NCBI GenBank assembly: GCA_018105865.1
Contig: CM030832.1
Coordinates: 23,117,282-23,181,281, forward strand
DNA length: 64,000 nt
Source: Metaphire vulgaris
Lineage: Eukaryota; Annelida; Clitellata; Crassiclitellata; Megascolecidae
Direction of reading: 5' to 3'
Part shown: positions 23,081 through 33,383 of the stretch, one piece after another
How the letters are laid out: each line of letters opens with the position of its first letter
Position numbering within the stretch: position 1 is the stretch's first letter
Position numbers and translations under genes: made by a program
The notes under the pieces: model-generated
Told to the model about the DNA's origin: nothing
Seen by the model: the letters and a program-made list of their open reading frames with translations, nothing else
Database searches by the model: none

Positions 23081-23970
23081 TGTGAAGGTCATAGATGGAT
23101 TTACCTATCCTGTCCTCGACATTATAATCGATGCGCATAGGTTAGCTATATCAAGATGAGTTATGAGTCGGATCAACCGAGGAATCATGTAAAGCAACAC
23201 AGCGGTGGTATTTCAAATATTATTAAAATGTCATCTGTCTTCCACCTAACAACATGTAAATTAGATTAACAATTTCTCAGCAATATATATCAGTTACTTA
23301 ATTTACTATTCTATTATTAGTCTACCTAGAGGCTGGTCAATTAACAAGAAAACTTATCACTTCCCTCCCCATCTTTGTGATCCAAGGATGATCTCTTTTC
23401 CATCGTTCTTTCTCGACTCTCGATGTTGACCGTGAAGATTCGGTAGTTTCAATTGGAATTCTTCTTGTTTCCCAGAGTTTATGCACAAATGTCCATGTCG
23501 TCAGAGCTGCCGTTGAATGTTTTCGACAATCCTCCTCTGCTTCTTCTTTAACGTCCCGATATAATCGTCTCGAAAGATAGTTCGTTGACTTCACGATTAG
23601 GCCTATCCCTCATTACTGAATTTTTCTACACTATAGTTTTATCGTTTTCTATGACAGATGTGTCATAATCATCATTCACGCCACGAATCCAGTTTCTTCG
23701 TAAACGAAATCCCCACGAGAGGTGTCCATAAACCGTCTGCTGTATGACCCCCTCTTCCTCTTTCTGGAACCCCCAACGTATTTATAATTTCTTTAGCGCC
23801 CTCTGGCTGTCCATCGACATCGCAGTCACGTTCCGATTGGTTGATGACAGGCTCCTAAGTCCTCCCACATCTATTATTATTCATAAGCGACCAGCCTCAA
23901 CGACCAGCCTCAATTTATATAATCACTTTCCTTAACCTGAACGATTTTAACATATATTGAGACCATCACA
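23081..23970 (-). repeat. 3' LTR
   Basis: 890 bp, beginning TGTGAAGGTC and ending GACCATCACA on the + strand. Compared with the other LTR it lacks four bases (GATTCGGTAG here against GATTCGTTGAGTAG) and shows about three substitutions. A 63-codon frame and an 85-codon frame in the LTR are shared by both copies and are not taken as genes. Confidence 0.95.
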
Positions 23971-23984
23971 TATGCCCCCTTTTT
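23971..23984 (-). promoter_or_regulatory. polypurine tract
   Basis: The minus strand reads AAAAAGGGGGCATA directly before the 3' LTR, the usual plus-strand priming site in retroelements. Confidence 0.75.
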
Positions 23985-25153
23985 AAAAAGTCATTTATGA
24001 CGATTAATCAGTCTCATTATGTTAAAATCGTCTGACATGCAAATTACTACCATTTCCATCAAACTTCTGGTTACTAAAAGTTTATTCACAGCTACTACTG
24101 ATTACGTGTGCTTAACGTCGCATTAAACATAGAATAAACATGCAAGTACTCAAACAGAACAAAACTAAATGCGACCTTACTTTATCTCTTCAGCAATTGC
24201 ACTTTAAGCTTTATATAACGCAAATATGCTGCTTCTAGATGAATAAATTCAGTTATGCACATGTAGTCTATGACTACTATTTCAACTCTCAAATGGTCAC
24301 ACTCTTTATCTTGCTTGCTTAAGAATCTACCAAAGACGACTTAAACAGTCTAATATCTTATTATCTTCTCCCTTGATATACTTAATATAAAATTATAAAA
24401 CTAAGTTACTAATTGCTAGAGCTCACCTCATTATTCTCACATTAAATATGGAATATAACATGCAATATACTCTAAGGGTCATGACTCATCAGTCATCATT
24501 TTAATTCTAACAATGCAACTTAAAGTAATCCGCCATCGCATCGTGGTTTCCCTACATATCCCATAATCTTATTTCGAACTAATAATTGCTACTGAATGAA
24601 TTCAAAATGATTTAACGATAATAATGGCTGCCTATAAATAAACTCAGCTTCTTTACATTCTAGACTGCTTTCTAAAGTCAATGAAGTTTCGCATGACAAA
24701 GCCCATTGTAGCATAGAATTACAGGTCCACTAATAAGGCTTGAGAATTAATGCAATTATCAAAACATAAAAAAGCAAATATGGTCATCCTTTTTAATTAA
24801 TATAATCAGATTCATATCTGAATTTCAATATTACGGTTCTAAAAGCAGCTTTTAATTACTTGATCCCTTTCACATTCTCGCATCCGCAAATTATATAACT
24901 TGCTATGAAACTTAGATTTTCTTAAAATAATTACTAAAAGGTTAGTATAAAACTAATATACATGCCTTAATCTATCTTAAGTATGCTCAGTCAGTCTCTC
25001 TCCATCCTAGTCTTTTCCCCATAACCAAAAAGAGCTTCTCTTCCATTAATTCTGCATCCTGATAAAGTCTAAAGTCACGTCCCTTTAAAAATGTCTCTGA
25101 CTCGTTTTCACATATAGCAGAAGCATATCCGTTGGCTTTCCATTGTCTGGCTT

Positions 25154-27658
25154 TCAATTTCGTATTCCCGTGCAGACTTCCAAAGAATTCGGAGTTTTCT
25201 TCTTCTCAATATTGAACAAACTATTACCAACAACTATGCAGCGATAATCTGTCTCATTCATCATACGGAAATAAATGTGGACTCCCGCCACAGTTGCTGT
25301 CTTTAAATCATCAACAGATCCTATCTGATTAATAAATGGATTGTGAGCCCCAACCAGTCTGATATTTAACTTCTCAATTATTTCCACTGCTCTCAATGTG
25401 GAATCCTTTTGTACGAACACAAGTCCCAGATCTGTTCCATCATTCCGCAGCAAATGAATAACTTCCGGATCTCTGAAATCCTTAGTAGAAGAACTTTCCT
25501 CGGTTACATATGATAGATCATCGTTTCCTCGTATTTCTCTTTTATCTCCAAGGCTTCTGTGAGTTAAAAACGACTTCTCTCTTCTCTTAGCAATTTCACA
25601 TTCGAATAAAATCTTCTTCCAATTCATGTACCTCTGTATCTTAACTTTTCTCGAAGATCTTTGCTTTAAGCAGCGCCTCAGACGGACGACTTTTCTATCT
25701 AATAATTTCATTAATCCAAATTTGATCCTCCGTTTCTTGAAAGACTTCAGTAACTTACTTTTCTTCGATTTATCCGTAATGTCTTTCGCAAACACTTCTG
25801 ATCTCTTTTCTTTATCCTCTTCATTGTCTCTTTTTGAATATCTCTGCGGCCTGAAAATTCCATAATTAGTCTTTTGCACAGTACCTTTGACAACCACGAG
25901 ACAACCTGAAATATCTTCGTCATTTTTCTCTTTGACACTACACTGAGTTGCATCTAGGATCTTTAACTGAACGAATCTAAAAGCCAGCTTCTCTTGATTT
26001 CCTCTGATTGGATTCTTCCATTCAGCAAGCTCGCCAAATCCACGCAAAGCTTTTCGAGACCAAACATTCTCACGTCCAGAACCTCCATTACCGTCATTAC
26101 GCCAATTCAACTTCACCTCCCACCATAGATTCAGCTTCTCTCCGTAATCTCCAGACAAATTAGCCTGCTTCATTTGTCCATAGAGACTCTTAACATCGTC
26201 CAAAGCGTCCCTTCTACAATACGAGACTAACACATAATTTCCCTTAGCTTCACGCTCAAATATTAGACTCCGAAGGTTTTCACGATCTTCATCAACTTCT
26301 GAGCTTTCGTATTCGTTTCCGACTGCTCTCCCAAGTGTAATCCGAATGACCTTTGATTCTGTCATCTCCTTTGCTTTGTAATTTATTCGTCTTCTTTCCA
26401 TGAGATCAAATTGATTCCCAAGTGCTGTACACACGATATTAGCTGCATTGTCTTCATTCTCCCAATTCTTTTGTTTCTTCCCTTTCGACTTGACGGAACT
26501 ACCAGCATAATTAGATAGTAATATACTTTCTTTAAGTCTGATTGAGCTCTTCATGGCAGAAACTTTTAAATGCAATTCCATATGACCAATCCAATTTCGA
26601 AATCTGAGTTCATTTCTTTCCTCGATAACAAAACATTCGATAACAAAGCATTCGAAACTTTTACCAAAGTCTCTTAGAAGCGCTTGCAGCAGATCATTTG
26701 TCGTCGAATACAGAAGATTGTTAATGATCGAAGACTCCATTACTTTTCTCGTCTCCCAATTAAAGCACTCTACCGATATGTCATTTTCCTCCTCGCCTGA
26801 GGGAATTTCAATTCGCCGAAACACCTGTCTCTCTTCTTTCAGATTTCCTGTCCCTTCCTTAATCTCTGCATTCCTATCGCTCGCTGACATTTTAACTGCT
26901 GCCTTTCTGTAGAGCCATACTTTCTCAATTTCCTGTACTCCTCTCCTTTCAATCGTGACATCCGATGTGGGCAAAGCTAATAATTGGAGTCCTTTGCAAA
27001 CCGTCACCGCTGAACCGTGTCTCCCCTGACAAAAGTTCAAATCTCCAAATTTCCTCATAATTCTCGGACACATGACAATAAATTTCCCTCTCCCATCGTT
27101 AACTTCGGCAGTTGCGATAGATTCGTTGATCTCGTCGTTAGTCGAATTGATCTCCTCTTCTTCTTCTCCTTCTTCCTCTTCCTCGCCGTCTCCTTCTCTT
27201 TCTTTTTCTTCTTTCTCCTCTGCTTCCTCTTCTCCTTCTTTCTTTCCTTCTTCTTCTTCCTCTTCTTCTTCTTCATCATCATCTTCTTCTTCTTCCTCTT
27301 CTTCATCTTCTTCTTCTTCATCATCTTCTTCTTTTTCTTCTTCTTCTTCTTCTTCTTCTTCATCATCTTCTTCTCCTTCTTCTTCTTCTTCTTCTTCTTC
27401 TTCTTCTTCTTCTTCTTCTTCCTCTATCCGAGCAATTAGTGTCATCCTTTCATGAGCACAGTTCTCTGACAACGAATGGTTCATAATTACTTCCGCAGCA
27501 GGTGGTCTCTTCTTCACCCCTACTCCCACGTCTTCCTCCTGACCTGTAAGTTGCCAGCCCAAAGTATCTGTTGCACATCCTCCCGTATAGCTATCGTTGA
27601 AATGGCAGACCACTCGCTTTCCCGCATTCCTTCTTGGCGAAATCGGATCTTCTCTCAA
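25154..27658 (-). CDS. LTR-element ORF2, 834 codons, unknown function
   Basis: A long uninterrupted frame following the gag-like ORF. Residues 1 to about 75 begin MREDPISPRRNAGK. A run of nearly 90 mostly Glu residues (with Asp and Lys) follows, encoded by a GAA/GAG microsatellite. The remaining 660 or so residues are charged, with basic clusters (KKSKLLKSFKKRRIKF, KRREKSF) and a C-terminal part ending EVCTGIRN. I see no zinc knuckle, aspartic protease, RT, RNase H or integrase signature. The frame overlaps the upstream ORF by 68 nt in the +1 frame, so expression could use frameshifting or a separate start. A captured or rapidly evolving structural protein is possible. No family is recognised. 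Confidence 0.6.
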   Translation of the reverse strand: MREDPISPRRNAGKRVVCHFNDSYTGGCATDTLGWQLTGQEEDVGVGVKKRPPAAEVIMNHSLSENCAHERMTLIARIEEEEEEEEEEEEEEEEGEEDDEEEEEEEEEKEEDDEEEEDEEEEEEEDDDEEEEEEEEEGKKEGEEEAEEKEEKEREGDGEEEEEGEEEEEINSTNDEINESIATAEVNDGRGKFIVMCPRIMRKFGDLNFCQGRHGSAVTVCKGLQLLALPTSDVTIERRGVQEIEKVWLYRKAAVKMSASDRNAEIKEGTGNLKEERQVFRRIEIPSGEEENDISVECFNWETRKVMESSIINNLLYSTTNDLLQALLRDFGKSFECFVIECFVIEERNELRFRNWIGHMELHLKVSAMKSSIRLKESILLSNYAGSSVKSKGKKQKNWENEDNAANIVCTALGNQFDLMERRRINYKAKEMTESKVIRITLGRAVGNEYESSEVDEDRENLRSLIFEREAKGNYVLVSYCRRDALDDVKSLYGQMKQANLSGDYGEKLNLWWEVKLNWRNDGNGGSGRENVWSRKALRGFGELAEWKNPIRGNQEKLAFRFVQLKILDATQCSVKEKNDEDISGCLVVVKGTVQKTNYGIFRPQRYSKRDNEEDKEKRSEVFAKDITDKSKKSKLLKSFKKRRIKFGLMKLLDRKVVRLRRCLKQRSSRKVKIQRYMNWKKILFECEIAKRREKSFLTHRSLGDKREIRGNDDLSYVTEESSSTKDFRDPEVIHLLRNDGTDLGLVFVQKDSTLRAVEIIEKLNIRLVGAHNPFINQIGSVDDLKTATVAGVHIYFRMMNETDYRCIVVGNSLFNIEKKKTPNSLEVCTGIRN
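27140..27425. repeat. (TTC)n / (GAA)n microsatellite inside ORF2
   Basis: Imperfect TTC/TCC repeats on the + strand, coding the poly-Glu run of ORF2 on the minus strand. The Ser/Phe-rich and Lys-rich frames in the other five readings are shadows of it. Confidence 0.95.
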
Positions 27659-28325
27659 GATCTTCTAACATACAATAATCGCGTATTCCATCGGCTGTAT
27701 CATTAAGACTCGGGGTAGAAATTTCAAATGGGGTCGAATAATTATTCCCATCTGCTATCAGTTGAAGAATCGCATTTTCCTCCTGTGGGTCACAAGGTTG
27801 ACCTCGGCCTGCATTCACTTTAGCTGTCATCTGGACAAAATCTTCCCCTCTTCCTTCTGTGTCAGGTATCCTGTTTCCGCTGTTCCGACGCTCCTCATTG
27901 TGTAGACGTGTAGGTCTATTCTGCTCTCTGTCTGACGTTTCAACCGTCTCTTTGTCTTGTTGAATTTCCCAGTTTCCACGTTGAAACTTCAATTCATGGT
28001 CGGCTTGTTTCACAACCACCTCCTTCTTCTTCTCAGAATTTTCCGCTGGCACATGCTTGTCTTTGTCATCAATTGCAAGTTTATTCGTCTTCCTGGCAGC
28101 AATTTGTTTATCAAGCTGTTCCAACTTTAATAGTAGTTCGGCTTTCTTGAGTTCATACTGTCTTCGCTCTCTCTCCTCTGCAATACTCTTCACTTTCCTT
28201 TCTTCCTCGAATCTCTTTTTCTCTTCCTCTTTCTCCATAGAAGTTCTTACAAATGTGTGCAGAGAGTCTCCTTTTAGTCCAATCTCCTTACCCAGCTTTA
28301 ACCATTCTCTGTAGGCTGACGTCAT
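27591..28325 (-). CDS. Gag-like ORF1 of LTR retrotransposon
   Basis: 244 codons, ATG at 28325. The start, MTSAYREWLKLGKEIGLKGD, resembles the LGKELGL-type N-terminus seen in many Ty3/Gypsy Gag proteins. A strongly charged helical stretch (residues 30-80; EEEKKRFEEERKVK, RERRQYELKKAELLLKLEQL) predicted to form a coiled coil follows. No CCHC knuckle is seen in this part. It is likely the structural N-terminal Gag segment. The ORF ends inside the overlap with ORF2. Confidence 0.65.
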   Translation of the reverse strand: MTSAYREWLKLGKEIGLKGDSLHTFVRTSMEKEEEKKRFEEERKVKSIAEERERRQYELKKAELLLKLEQLDKQIAARKTNKLAIDDKDKHVPAENSEKKKEVVVKQADHELKFQRGNWEIQQDKETVETSDREQNRPTRLHNEERRNSGNRIPDTEGRGEDFVQMTAKVNAGRGQPCDPQEENAILQLIADGNNYSTPFEISTPSLNDTADGIRDYCMLEDLERRSDFAKKECGKASGLPFQR

Positions 28326-28339
28326 TTTCGTCTTATAAC

Positions 28340-28890
28340 AATCCTCTTGATCTTAATCTCTTACAGCAGTGCGCTATATAAAATCTCTCTCAATCTTTAC
28401 AACAACTCTCTTAACTATAGCAGTGGTGCTATATAAAATCTCTTCTCTTATAGCTATGATGCTATAAAACTTACACAATTCTCCTTATTAGCAAGACGCT
28501 AAAGAAAAAAAAATCTTCTCTTATCTATTATCTTGGCGCTATATAACTTTCGGCTTGTTGCCCTTACTCTTTCGTATTAGCGTGGCGCTAAATAATTCTC
28601 ACGACTATAGCTCACTATAGCTATATGCAAGTCTTCTATCACTTCACACTTCACTATCTTGGCGATAGCATTCAGCACTATACTCCTAATTATTTAATAG
28701 CTAGGCGCTATAAAAATCTCATCACCTATAGCTCTTGGGCTATATAAAATCAATCTTACTTCACTGTTCAACTATTAGCTTGGTGCTAAAATTTCCTCTT
28801 AAACTATTACCATTGTTATACTGTGTTACCCTCTTCAAGGCGTATAGATCCTATTCTCTTTTCCCACCTATAGCTCTTTTACCAAATGCA
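28340..28890 (-). promoter_or_regulatory. LTR-element leader with tandem palindromes
   Basis: Between the primer-binding site and the Gag start lie about 11-13 spaced copies of an imperfect palindrome of the type TAGC-n(2-6)-GCTA (for example TAGCTTGGTGCTA, TAGCGTGGCGCTA, TAGCTAGGCGCTA), roughly every 40-50 bp, often followed by TATAAAA. Each could form a short hairpin in the RNA leader. A packaging or dimerisation role is only a guess. Confidence 0.55.
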
Positions 28891-28910
28891 ATCGATCAAA
28901 TTGTTAATTA

Positions 28911-28928
28911 TCCGCGGCCGGGCCCCCA
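28911..28928 (-). promoter_or_regulatory. primer-binding site
   Basis: The minus strand reads TGGGGGCCCGGCCGCGGA, two bases after the 5' LTR. It starts with TGG, as expected for pairing with the CCA end of a tRNA. The matching tRNA is not determined. Confidence 0.7.
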
Positions 28929-28930
28929 TA

Positions 28931-29824
28931 TGTGAAGGTCATAGATGGATTTACCTATCCTGTCCTCGACATTATAATCGATGCGCATAGGTTAGCTATA
29001 TCAAGATGAGTTATGAGTCGGATCAACCGAGAAATCATGTAAAGCAACACAGCGGTGGTATTTCAAATATTATTAAAATGTCATCTGTCTTCCACCTAAC
29101 AACATGTAAATTAGATTAACAATTTCTCAGCAATATATATCAGTTACTTAATTTACTATTCTATTATTAGTCTACCTAGAGGCTGGTCAATTAGCAAGAA
29201 AACTTATCACTTCCCTCCCCATCTTTGTGATCCAAGGATGATCTCTTTTCCATCGTTCTTTCTCGACTCTCGATGTTGACCGTGAAGATTCGTTGAGTAG
29301 TTTCAATTGGAATTCTTCTTGTTTCCCAGAGTTTATGCACAAATGTCCATGTCGTCAGAGCTGCCGTTGAATGTTTTCGACAATCCTCCTCTGCTTCTTC
29401 TTTAACGTCCCGATATAATCGTCTCGAAAGATAGTTCGTTGACTTCACGATTAGGCCTATCCCTCATTACTGAATTTTTCTACACTATAGTTTTATCGTT
29501 TTCTATGACAGATGTGTCATAATCATCATTCACGCCACGAATCCAGTTTCTTCGTAAACGAAATCCCCACGAGAGGTGTCCATAAACCGTCTGCTGTATG
29601 ACCCCCTCTTCCTCTTTCTGGAACCCCCAACGTATTTATAATTTCTTTAGCGCCCTCTGGCTGTCCATCGACGTCGCAGTCACGTTCCGATTGGTTGATG
29701 ACAGGCTCCTAAGTCCTCCCACATCTATTATTATTCATAAGCGACCAGCCTCAACGACCAGCCTCAATTTATATAATCACTTTCCTTAACCTGAACGATT
29801 TTAACATATATTGAGACCATCACA
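28931..29824 (-). repeat. 5' LTR
   Basis: 894 bp with the same TG...CA ends as the copy at 23081-23970. On the minus strand it is the upstream LTR and should contain the promoter. I did not identify a definite TATA box. Confidence 0.95.
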
Positions 29825-30090
29825 GATGGCAATGCAGAACAGACCAGCAGGAGCGTGGATACACCCCTGTCGGACGCCGGATGATGTCTTACATTTTGCG
29901 GAAAGGCTTTGACCGACACGGATGGAGGCACTTGTGTTTTGATGGAGATCGATAGTCAGTCGTCAGGCATGCCGGTTGAAAGGATCTCTTTATAGAGCGT
30001 GTTATGATACGGTTCGGAGAGAAGTCTCAGAGCAAGAATAGCATCGATGGTGGAGCCTCCGGTGGCTATTGAATGTGGAGAACAACTGTA
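29825..30090 (-). pseudogene. LINE fragment split by LTR retrotransposon
   Basis: This continues the LINE sequence interrupted at 23080. CCCCTGTCGGACGCCGGATG and the GATCGATAGTCAGTCGTCAG region match 14690-14850. It is part of the dead RT region on the minus strand, and shows that the LTR element landed in a pre-existing LINE. Confidence 0.75.
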
Positions 30091-30294
30091 CTACAGTCGT
30101 TTTCACACAGTATTATTTAACTTTCCAAACCACTTAAAAGCACATTATTATTATTATTCTATCCACCGCAAATCTTGTTTTCATCATCCATAAAAGTACT
30201 TTGCTGCGACTGCCTACCTGGATCTGCAGCCTTGACCACCACGGACTACGGATTACGCACTATAAATTTCACCCAAATTGAGCGCCCGTGAATA

Positions 30295-30375
30295 AGCTAG
30301 TGCACTGCGCCAAGCTTTCGGGCAGCGCTATTGAAATTCGTCTTCCTTACTTACTTACCTACTTAAACCTAGGAT
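30295..30375 (-). repeat. TATAGCGC / (GTAA)n repeat, inverted copy
   Basis: GTGCACTGCGCCAAGCTTTCGGGCAGCGCTAT followed by a short CTTA run is the inverse of the segment at 5330-5395. Confidence 0.5.
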
Positions 30376-30711
30376 CAGATTTGAGTCTGAGAAGATTAAA
30401 GGTGTCTTCAGACAGCCATGGTTGACGTATATTGGTCCTGCGTCCAACCACCTTATTAGCAGACTCAGCTAATTGTAATTGTAATTCTCTTTCCTGAAAA
30501 TGTGATTTGTCCGTCAAATCCTTCCAAAATTTCACGCATAACCATTTCAATCAGTATATTGAACAAATATGGTGAAACTATACAACCTTGTCTGACACCT
30601 TTTTTGATCTTGTACAATTCGAATGTTGTACCTACAACTTTAGTTTTGCCTGTTGTTTCTTGTACATTTGAATCAAAAGTTGCACTAAATGTGGGAACAT
30701 CCCATTTCTAA
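30359..30711 (-). pseudogene. rearranged LINE fragment
   Basis: On the minus strand an RT piece with KKGVRQGCIVSPYLFNIL (about 30620-30550) is followed by a linker-like segment RRTNIRQPWLSEDTFNLLR (30550-30360). In intact LINEs the linker precedes RT, so the order is rearranged or two fragments are joined. Confidence 0.65.
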
Positions 30712-30915
30712 CAGTTTTATCCATAGTCGTTCATATATGAACGCATTATATATAAGAACGTGTTACGCATTGCATGGTGTTTATTTTTAGAGGAAGTTAA
30801 AATGTTAGGATGCTAAGTCTATTCCTAAAAATTAACCAATATATAATATATATTATCAAATGGATTAATGCCAATTTGATTTTCTATGCAAATGTGTATT
30901 TACTTTCTGTTACAG

Positions 30916-31245
30916 GTTTAATAGAACATCCACAAAATCTGGCTGTCTATGTTGGCCAAAGGATGTCATTCGTATGTCAACCGCCAAATGGGTCCTTTAT
31001 ACGCGAATGGCTCTTTCGTTCAGTGCATGCAGAGTCCGCCAATGATAACACGAAGATTTTTACCAAATGGGGACTAGGAAGAAATGTAAAAGCGACTTCT
31101 TCAAAGTATGGTGCCGTTGTTACAGAGCAGGGGGCCGTTGAACTTTACATAAACGAGACCGAAATAGACGATGCCGGAGAATATACGTGTGTAACTGAAA
31201 CTACAGCAAAAATAGTTTCATACTATGCAGACTTAATAGTTTTGG
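30916..31245 (+). CDS. Ig-receptor exon 5, V-type Ig domain 4
   Basis: The acceptor TGTTACAG ends at 30915 and the donor TTGG|GTGAGA is at 31245/31246, phase 1 to phase 1, 110 codons. The Ig landmarks are clear: MSFVC, REWLF with the core Trp, and EIDDAGEYTC, followed by a DLIVL G-strand. It matches exon 2 in domain type, length and end, and it precedes a cysteine-bearing domain (exon 6) just as exon 2 precedes exon 3. The membrane-proximal pair (exons 5-6) therefore looks like a duplicate of the distal pair. The preceding intron is 22.9 kb. Confidence 0.8.
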
Positions 31246-31344
31246 GTGAGAACTTACTGTGTATTTAATAGAGCAAATACAAACATAAATGTGAAATACA
31301 TGTAACTGATTAAAATGATACTATTTTTCTAAGCATTGGAGACA

Positions 31345-32880
31345 TTTTAACAGACACTCAGATCAGGAACGAGGCTGAAGGAATTAACAATATGCCTGTA
31401 GAAATGTTTAAGAATCTTGGCGAAGAAGCATCAAGAGAAGTTAGGCTGTGTCAAGAAATATATCGGACCGCGGAGTGGCCAGAAGACTTCCTCCAGACAG
31501 TAATATTAAACAGATTGCATCTCAACGTGGAAACGTTAGAACAAGAAACCTGCTTTGTCACGCTTCAAAGATAATTTTAAAGATCCTTACAAAACGAAAA
31601 GAAGAAAAGTCAGAATCAGTGAATGGTATTAGTCAAGAACTGTACGAATTCAGGAAAGGCAAATTTGCCAGAGATGCCATTTGAATTCTAAGGGCGTTGG
31701 GAGAAAGAAGTTTTGAAGGGGCCTTAAAATCTACATCTGCTTTGTAGACTATAAAAAAAATTCGATCGATTGAAGTGGTCAAAACTGACGAGGGTACTTA
31801 GAAGAATGCGAATAGACTACAGAGATAGGAAATTCATAGGAAACCTGTACATGAAACAATCCATATCTTTGCGTTTGAATGGAAAATACTCTGAAACAGG
31901 AACGCTGGAAATATGGTAAAACAAGGATGTTCTCTCCCACCGTTTTTATTCAATGTATGCATAGAAGAACTTATAAGAGAAGCCTGTGATAACACAGAAG
32001 ATGGAGCAGTGGTGGGTGGGAAAAAGATAAGGGACATACGATTTGCTGATGACCAGGCAATTATGACAAGCATCAACCATGGATTGCAAAGGTTGATGGA
32101 CCATCTAAATGCAACAGGAATACGGAATGAAAATCAATTTAAACAAGACAAAGGCAATGAAAATCAGCAGACACGGTGGATAAATAAAGATAATCATTGC
32201 TGGAGTGGAGGTAGAACAGATAGAATAATTCCTCTACCTTGGAAGCCCACTTGATACAAACACCAAGTGCCATGAAGAAATAAGGAAAAGAAAAAGATTA
32301 ATGGGGATAGAAGCCTTTACGCAGAAAAGAGAACTACTGAGAAGAAACGTAAACCGAAATCTGAAAAACTATTGGTAAAAACACTGATCTGGCCAGTGAC
32401 ACTCTATGAATCGGAAACTTGGACACTCAGAGAGGAAGACATAAAGAGACTAGAGGCATTTGAAATGTGGATCTGGCGAAAAATAAAAAAAAAATCAGGT
32501 GGGTGGAAAAGATAACCAACGATGAAGTCTGAAAGAAGCTAGAATAGAAGAAAAGCCTAATAAACACTATTCGTACAAGACAAAAGAAGTGGACAAGTCA
32601 TGTTCTGAGAGAAGACTCAAGCCTACTAAGAGAAGTGCAAGAAGGAAAGATGAAATGGAAAGCTAAGAAAGGGCGATCAAGCACATCGATGCTGGAGTGG
32701 ATGCTCGATACTACTGCAAAGACCAAGTATTCAACTCTGAAGGATAGAACTCAAGAGGGGAGTGGCGACGATAGAGCATGGAACCTGCCTCTGGACAGAG
32801 CACCTGAAAATGAACTCAGATCATGGACACTCAGAATCGTCTTTTTACCTATGAGTAGACGCAAAAGTATGCAATAATGA
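31345..32880 (+). pseudogene. degenerate LINE in intron 5
   Basis: Broken + strand frames show RT pieces: MPVEMFKNLGEEA, then VKQGCSLPPFLFNVCIEEL, RFADDQAIMTS and, further on, LYESETWTLREEDIKRLEAF. Many frameshifts. A LINE of the same broad type as the others, clearly inactive. Confidence 0.8.
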
Positions 32881-32954
32881 AGCTTAAAAACATCGAACTC
32901 GTAGCAAAGGTGTTTGCGAATTAGTTAGAATTAGCCTGATAACAAAACCTTTCT

Positions 32955-33359
32955 GTCGTAAGTTAGTAACTGTGTAACGCGATTATGCGATCGCATATTT
33001 TTAAAAATATTTTAATGTGCTAAATTTTCTTTCATTCTTGTTTGTACATGAGATTTCTGCATAAATATGCGACAATTTTATCCACATTTCCACTATTTTC
33101 GTCACATAAAGTTCTATAGCACTTTTTGATATTTTCCTATATCGGCATCGATTTACAAGGGATCGAGGAATCAGCGACTGTTTGGGCGACCTTTTGCTCG
33201 TCAGAAAACATAACCGAAAAATATCGCAATTTCCTAAAATATGCGTGGTGAAATAAGCGCATAAATGGAAAATTTCCCCACTCTCTTATTTAAGACCACT
33301 TAGTCTCACATATCCCTCCCCCCAAAAAAAGAAAATCGCCGAATTAAACCGGCAGCCCT
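32955..33359. mobile_element. hAT-like repeat with ATGCGATCGCAT core
   Basis: The left part has TTATGCGATCGCATATTTTTAA and the right end reads CGGCAGCCCTAA. A relative at about 62768-63130 begins AGGGCTGCGAGTTTTAAACG and has ATGCGATCGCATG. The two share the TAGGGCTG-type terminus seen at 2633. The exact left end is unresolved. Its right end lies 25 bp before exon 6 of the Ig gene. Confidence 0.5.
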
Positions 33360-33383
33360 AAATTGTGGTGATGTTTTGTACAG

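Larger units (their letters stand above)
23081..29824 (-). mobile_element. young LTR retrotransposon lacking visible pol
   Basis: A 6744-bp element on the minus strand. It has an LTR pair (890 and 894 bp) with TG...CA ends, a perfect 5-bp duplication GATGG (23076-23080 and 29825-29829), a primer-binding site next to the 5' LTR and a polypurine tract next to the 3' LTR. The interior has two long ORFs (28325-27591 and 27658-25154) and about 1.2 kb of non-coding sequence before the PPT. I find no protease DTG, RT YxDD or integrase motif in either ORF. It inserted into an older LINE (matching flanks at 23041-23080 and 29825-30090). The LTRs appear to differ at about three bases and a 4-bp indel, so it is recent. 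It must depend on another element's enzymes. Confidence 0.9.

Noticed and set aside
23337..23594. An 85-codon LTR ORF as a gene (repeated at 29191-29448)
   Set aside because: It lies within the LTR, and the 4-bp difference between LTRs changes its frame, so it is not conserved as protein.
27017..27455. Phe-rich, Ser-rich and Lys-rich frames opposite or beside ORF2
   Set aside because: Shadows of the GAA/TTC repeat coding the Glu run of ORF2.
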